From NCBI GenBank assembly GCA_963726315.1, contig CAVSBZ010000007.1:744001-808000 (forward strand): a stretch of DNA of 64,000 nt, written 5' to 3'. The position numbers were made by a program, and so were the translations under genes. This stretch comes from FEB-25 sp963726315 (lineage in GTDB: Bacteria > Chloroflexota > Anaerolineae > Anaerolineales > UBA4823). The notes under the pieces are model-generated. The model saw nothing but the letters and a program-made list of their open reading frames with translations. It had not been told where the DNA came from and did not search any database. Below are positions 61,614-64,000 of the stretch, piece by piece (positions within the stretch are counted from its first letter, which is position 1; each line of letters begins with the position of its first letter).

Positions 61614-62861
61614 TCAGCCCACTTTTAACCGGTCGGTTGGCGGAATATTCCAGGGATTTACATTACGTTCCATTCCACGAAAAGCCGTCTGAAGCTGCTG
61701 TGGGAATACGTTTTCGGTCAACACCAAGGAACGGCGGATATCGAGGATGTCGCGCATAGGTTCGTTATTGACCGGGCAGATATCTATGCAAGCACCACAG
61801 GCGGTGCAAGCCCAAATGGCATCTTCGGGGATGGCGAATTCGACCAACTTTTGAGGGCTGGCTTCCCCGCGGGCGATTTCAGCCCCAAAATAGTTCAGGA
61901 AGTAGCGCTTGTTGATTTCGAGGGCAGCAGGAGATAAAACCTTGCCCGTGTTGTATGCGGGGCAGACCTGTTGACAGCGGTAACACATGATGCAAGCGTA
62001 GGAATCCATGAGCTGCTCCCACCCGAGGTCTTCCAGATGAGACACCCCAAATGATTCGACGGTTTCATCGGTAAAGTCAAGCCGACTCAGCTCTCCGATG
62101 GACTTGCGTTCGGGTTTCAGGAGAAAGTTAATCGGAGCAAAAAAGAGGTGGATGTGCTTGGAATATAGAAAATAAGGCAGGAAAGCCAGGATTAAGCCAA
62201 GGGAGACCCAAAAACTGGCATGGAAACCGATTATCAATGCGGTCGTGCTCACGCCGAGCCATAACTGAGACACGATCGAGGCAAACGGCTGCCATGGATC
62301 AGGCCCAAGCTGGGCGAGCTTGAATGATTCTCCGAGAAACCGGGAGCTGACATGCAGCGTGACGAAGGCACCGACGATCGCTGAATCACGCAATATGCCG
62401 AAGCGAGCTTTGGGATGAAGCAAAATATCCGACCGGGCAGTGAGCTCTTTTGACTTTAGGACGAAGCGGCGGATGATCATGGCGATAATACCCACCAGCA
62501 CTGCAATGCTGAAAATATCCGCTCCGAGGCGGTACAGGTTGGAAAGCATGCCAGTGCCGAGGAATTGATATCCAGGGATATAAGCCTGGAGGAGATCACC
62601 CAGGTTAACGATTACAAAATATAGAAACCCCCACCCGATTAGGCCATGGAAAAGGCTGGGGATAAGGCGAAAGCGGAAGACCGGCTGGAAGGAAATAATG
62701 CGGGGAGGAATCGAAATCAAGCGCTGCTTGAGGACGATCCAATCTGGTTTGCCATGACCGCGCCGGATGATACGTATGATGCGCAGGATGGCACGAGAGG
62801 TTAGAAAGAGGGAGAGCAGTACAGCCAGTGCAAAAATTATTCTCTCCGGCATCGTCAGCAT
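61614..62861 (-). CDS. Membrane and 4Fe-4S part of an HdrD/EMO-like protein (N-terminal piece)
   Basis: A 415-residue frame. Residues ~5-250 have six hydrophobic helices with NarI-like His residues (SLFHGLIGWGFLYFVI, IGFHASFWVSLG). Residues ~290-385 have two 4Fe-4S motifs, CIMCYRCQQVCPAY and CTACGACIDICPVN. The frame ends prematurely at VG after DRLK; the CCG half continues in the +1 frame at 61603. The full protein (~670 residues) would pass electrons to the quinone pool. It heads the operon with the fused E1, E2 and E3 genes, suggesting it serves acyl-CoA or branched-chain catabolism. Confidence 0.85.
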   Translation of the reverse strand: MLTMPERIIFALAVLLSLFLTSRAILRIIRIIRRGHGKPDWIVLKQRLISIPPRIISFQPVFRFRLIPSLFHGLIGWGFLYFVIVNLGDLLQAYIPGYQFLGTGMLSNLYRLGADIFSIAVLVGIIAMIIRRFVLKSKELTARSDILLHPKARFGILRDSAIVGAFVTLHVSSRFLGESFKLAQLGPDPWQPFASIVSQLWLGVSTTALIIGFHASFWVSLGLILAFLPYFLYSKHIHLFFAPINFLLKPERKSIGELSRLDFTDETVESFGVSHLEDLGWEQLMDSYACIMCYRCQQVCPAYNTGKVLSPAALEINKRYFLNYFGAEIARGEASPQKLVEFAIPEDAIWACTACGACIDICPVNNEPMRDILDIRRSLVLTENVFPQQLQTAFRGMERNVNPWNIPPTDRLKVG

Positions 62862-62887
62862 AGTGATTTTTCTCCTCGGCCCAGATC

Positions 62888-64000
62888 CTATTGTCCAGAT
62901 AAGTATTGGATGGCAGCCAAAATTGCTGGATCATTCTTCATCGAATACTGGTCAAATTCGCTAGATACCGATAAATCGGGGATAATGCCGGTTTGTTCCC
63001 AATCCTGCTCGGGGTGATTAAGCGGCTGGAAGGTTTCATTTGCAAGCCATAACTGTGAACCATCTTCAAAATCATATCCCCATAAAACCTCAACATTCCC
63101 ACCCGTGGTGGTGCCAATTAAATAAGCACGCCCAACGTCTTGAAGGACGCCGGCGAAAACTTCCCCGAAACTTGCTGTACCTGATCCGACCAAGACCACC
63201 AGGGGGACAGTAGAAGATCCATTTATATCGTTAAGCTTGATTTTTAAAGGATCAAGTTCGGTATGGTTAACGAAGTAACCTAAATTCCCTCCGGAAAAAT
63301 ATCCAAGCAGCGGCTCGAGGACCAGGCTCGAACCACCTTCGTTCATCCTGTTATCCAAGATCAACCCGTCCAGGTGAGCTTCAGCGTTCATCTCTTTTAA
63401 CGCCTGTGCGACCTGGTCAACAACGGTGCCATCCATAAACGTGGCCAGGAAGATATAGCCGATGCGTAGACCAGCCGGTGTGTTGATCACTTGATTAGTA
63501 ACAGGATAATTACCAGTAATGCGCTGGCGGGTGAGATGAAGGAGGCGTGGCTGCTCCCCAGGTGATTGTACGGAGATGTCGATGGTTGTGCCTTCGGGAC
63601 CACGGACAATATCACGCAGGTAACCCTGCTCATCCAATATCGGAATACCTGCTGCGGAAAGGATGCTATCACGAGGCTGCAACCCCGCAGCTTCTGCTGG
63701 ACTGCCTGGAGCAACGGATATGATCACTGCCCTCTGTCTATCAGGAACCGAACTTACCAGAATCCCGATACCAACATAATCATGATTGCCTTGAAACTCA
63801 GCTTCCTGTTCTGCAACCTGTTGGGGGTCAAGAAAGAATGAATGATCATCTCCAAGGCTGTAAATTAGAGCGTTCATGTGGTCGTAGAACTGTTGATTGG
63901 TCTGTCCAGATTGAATTATCTGTCGATATTGATCGTGTATGGCATTCCAGTCCAGACCATTAAAATCGGGATATACATAGGTATCGTTGACGACGGACCA
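62888..64000 (-). CDS. S41-family peptidase (C-terminal processing protease-like), truncated by window end
   Basis: The frame runs off base 64000; the visible part is ~370 residues. The beginning (NDTYVYPDFNGLDWNAIHDQ) matches the helical start of S41 proteins. A PDZ domain follows (AVIISVAPGSPAEAAGLQPRD). The protease core has the nucleophile Ser in LVGSGTASFGEVFAG. The Lys expected about 25 residues later falls on Asn in GTTTGGNVEV, so the Ser-Lys dyad of CtpA is not conserved and activity may differ. Likely exported, though its N-terminus is outside the window. It is upstream of the Fe-S/2-oxoacid dehydrogenase operon. Confidence 0.88.
   Translation of the reverse strand, partial: WSVVNDTYVYPDFNGLDWNAIHDQYRQIIQSGQTNQQFYDHMNALIYSLGDDHSFFLDPQQVAEQEAEFQGNHDYVGIGILVSSVPDRQRAVIISVAPGSPAEAAGLQPRDSILSAAGIPILDEQGYLRDIVRGPEGTTIDISVQSPGEQPRLLHLTRQRITGNYPVTNQVINTPAGLRIGYIFLATFMDGTVVDQVAQALKEMNAEAHLDGLILDNRMNEGGSSLVLEPLLGYFSGGNLGYFVNHTELDPLKIKLNDINGSSTVPLVVLVGSGTASFGEVFAGVLQDVGRAYLIGTTTGGNVEVLWGYDFEDGSQLWLANETFQPLNHPEQDWEQTGIIPDLSVSSEFDQYSMKNDPAILAAIQYLSGQ

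Noticed and set aside
61600..61630. Programmed ribosomal frameshift in the HdrD-like gene
   Set aside because: The needed shift is +1, and the site does not match known +1 signals; an extra A is simpler.

Overview
The window looks like a chromosomal segment of an anaerobic or facultative Chloroflexota bacterium, probably class Anaerolineae. This is inferred from gene content: LexA with GAAC-N4-GTTC boxes, an EF-P with Arg at the modified-loop tip, a fused E1 component, several membrane Fe-S (CCG-domain) proteins, zinc-finger anti-sigma architecture, and many lipoproteins with Thr/Pro linkers. No 16S rRNA is present, so the assignment is tentative. Base composition is moderate. Many genes have clear Shine-Dalgarno sites.

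Layout. 1-4.6 kb (minus): 5' part of lon, a small heat shock protein, thiol peroxidase, tRNA-Arg(UCU) and two abutting conserved genes of unknown function. 4.9-9.7 kb: a DUF2007 protein, a LysM/M23 peptidase, a DUF192 protein, a lone receiver domain, efp, a Cys-rich protein and a HAD-DinB fusion. 9.8-15.3 kb (plus): fabF, fabH, ftsH and an S1-domain protein. 15.5-22.4 kb (minus): a frame-broken glpD, an alkylglycerone-phosphate-synthase-like oxidase, an orphan E1-alpha-like protein, a DMT permease, a sugar transferase and lexA. 22.6-33.2 kb: a polysaccharide-type set (UDP-sugar dehydrogenase and three GT4 enzymes) around a membrane protein, two-component system and BMP-type binding protein. 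33.2-46 kb is an accessory stretch of small orphan genes, repeats, hairpins, gene fragments and a tRNA-like remnant.

46-64 kb (minus) is energy metabolism and signalling. An ECF sigma factor is coupled to a very large zinc-finger anti-sigma protein. A tight five-gene operon joins a cytochrome b subunit carrying an N-terminal CxxCH motif, a subunit-IV-like half, a Rieske protein, a membrane HdrD/EMO-like Fe-S protein and a FrhB-like 4Fe-4S protein. Then come a NarL-type regulator and a second membrane Fe-S protein (frame-broken) in front of a complete 2-oxoacid dehydrogenase complex (fused E1, E2, E3). The window ends inside an S41 peptidase.

The most unusual parts are the Rieske/cytochrome b/HdrD-like operon, the second Fe-S protein linked to the 2-oxoacid dehydrogenase genes, and the repeat-rich block at 33.1-34.4 kb. 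Four genes (glpD, a BMP protein, a lipoprotein and the second HdrD-like protein) carry one frame break each, all with the same net shift. Three of them are repaired by removing one A from an A-run, so sequencing or assembly error must be excluded before calling them pseudogenes.
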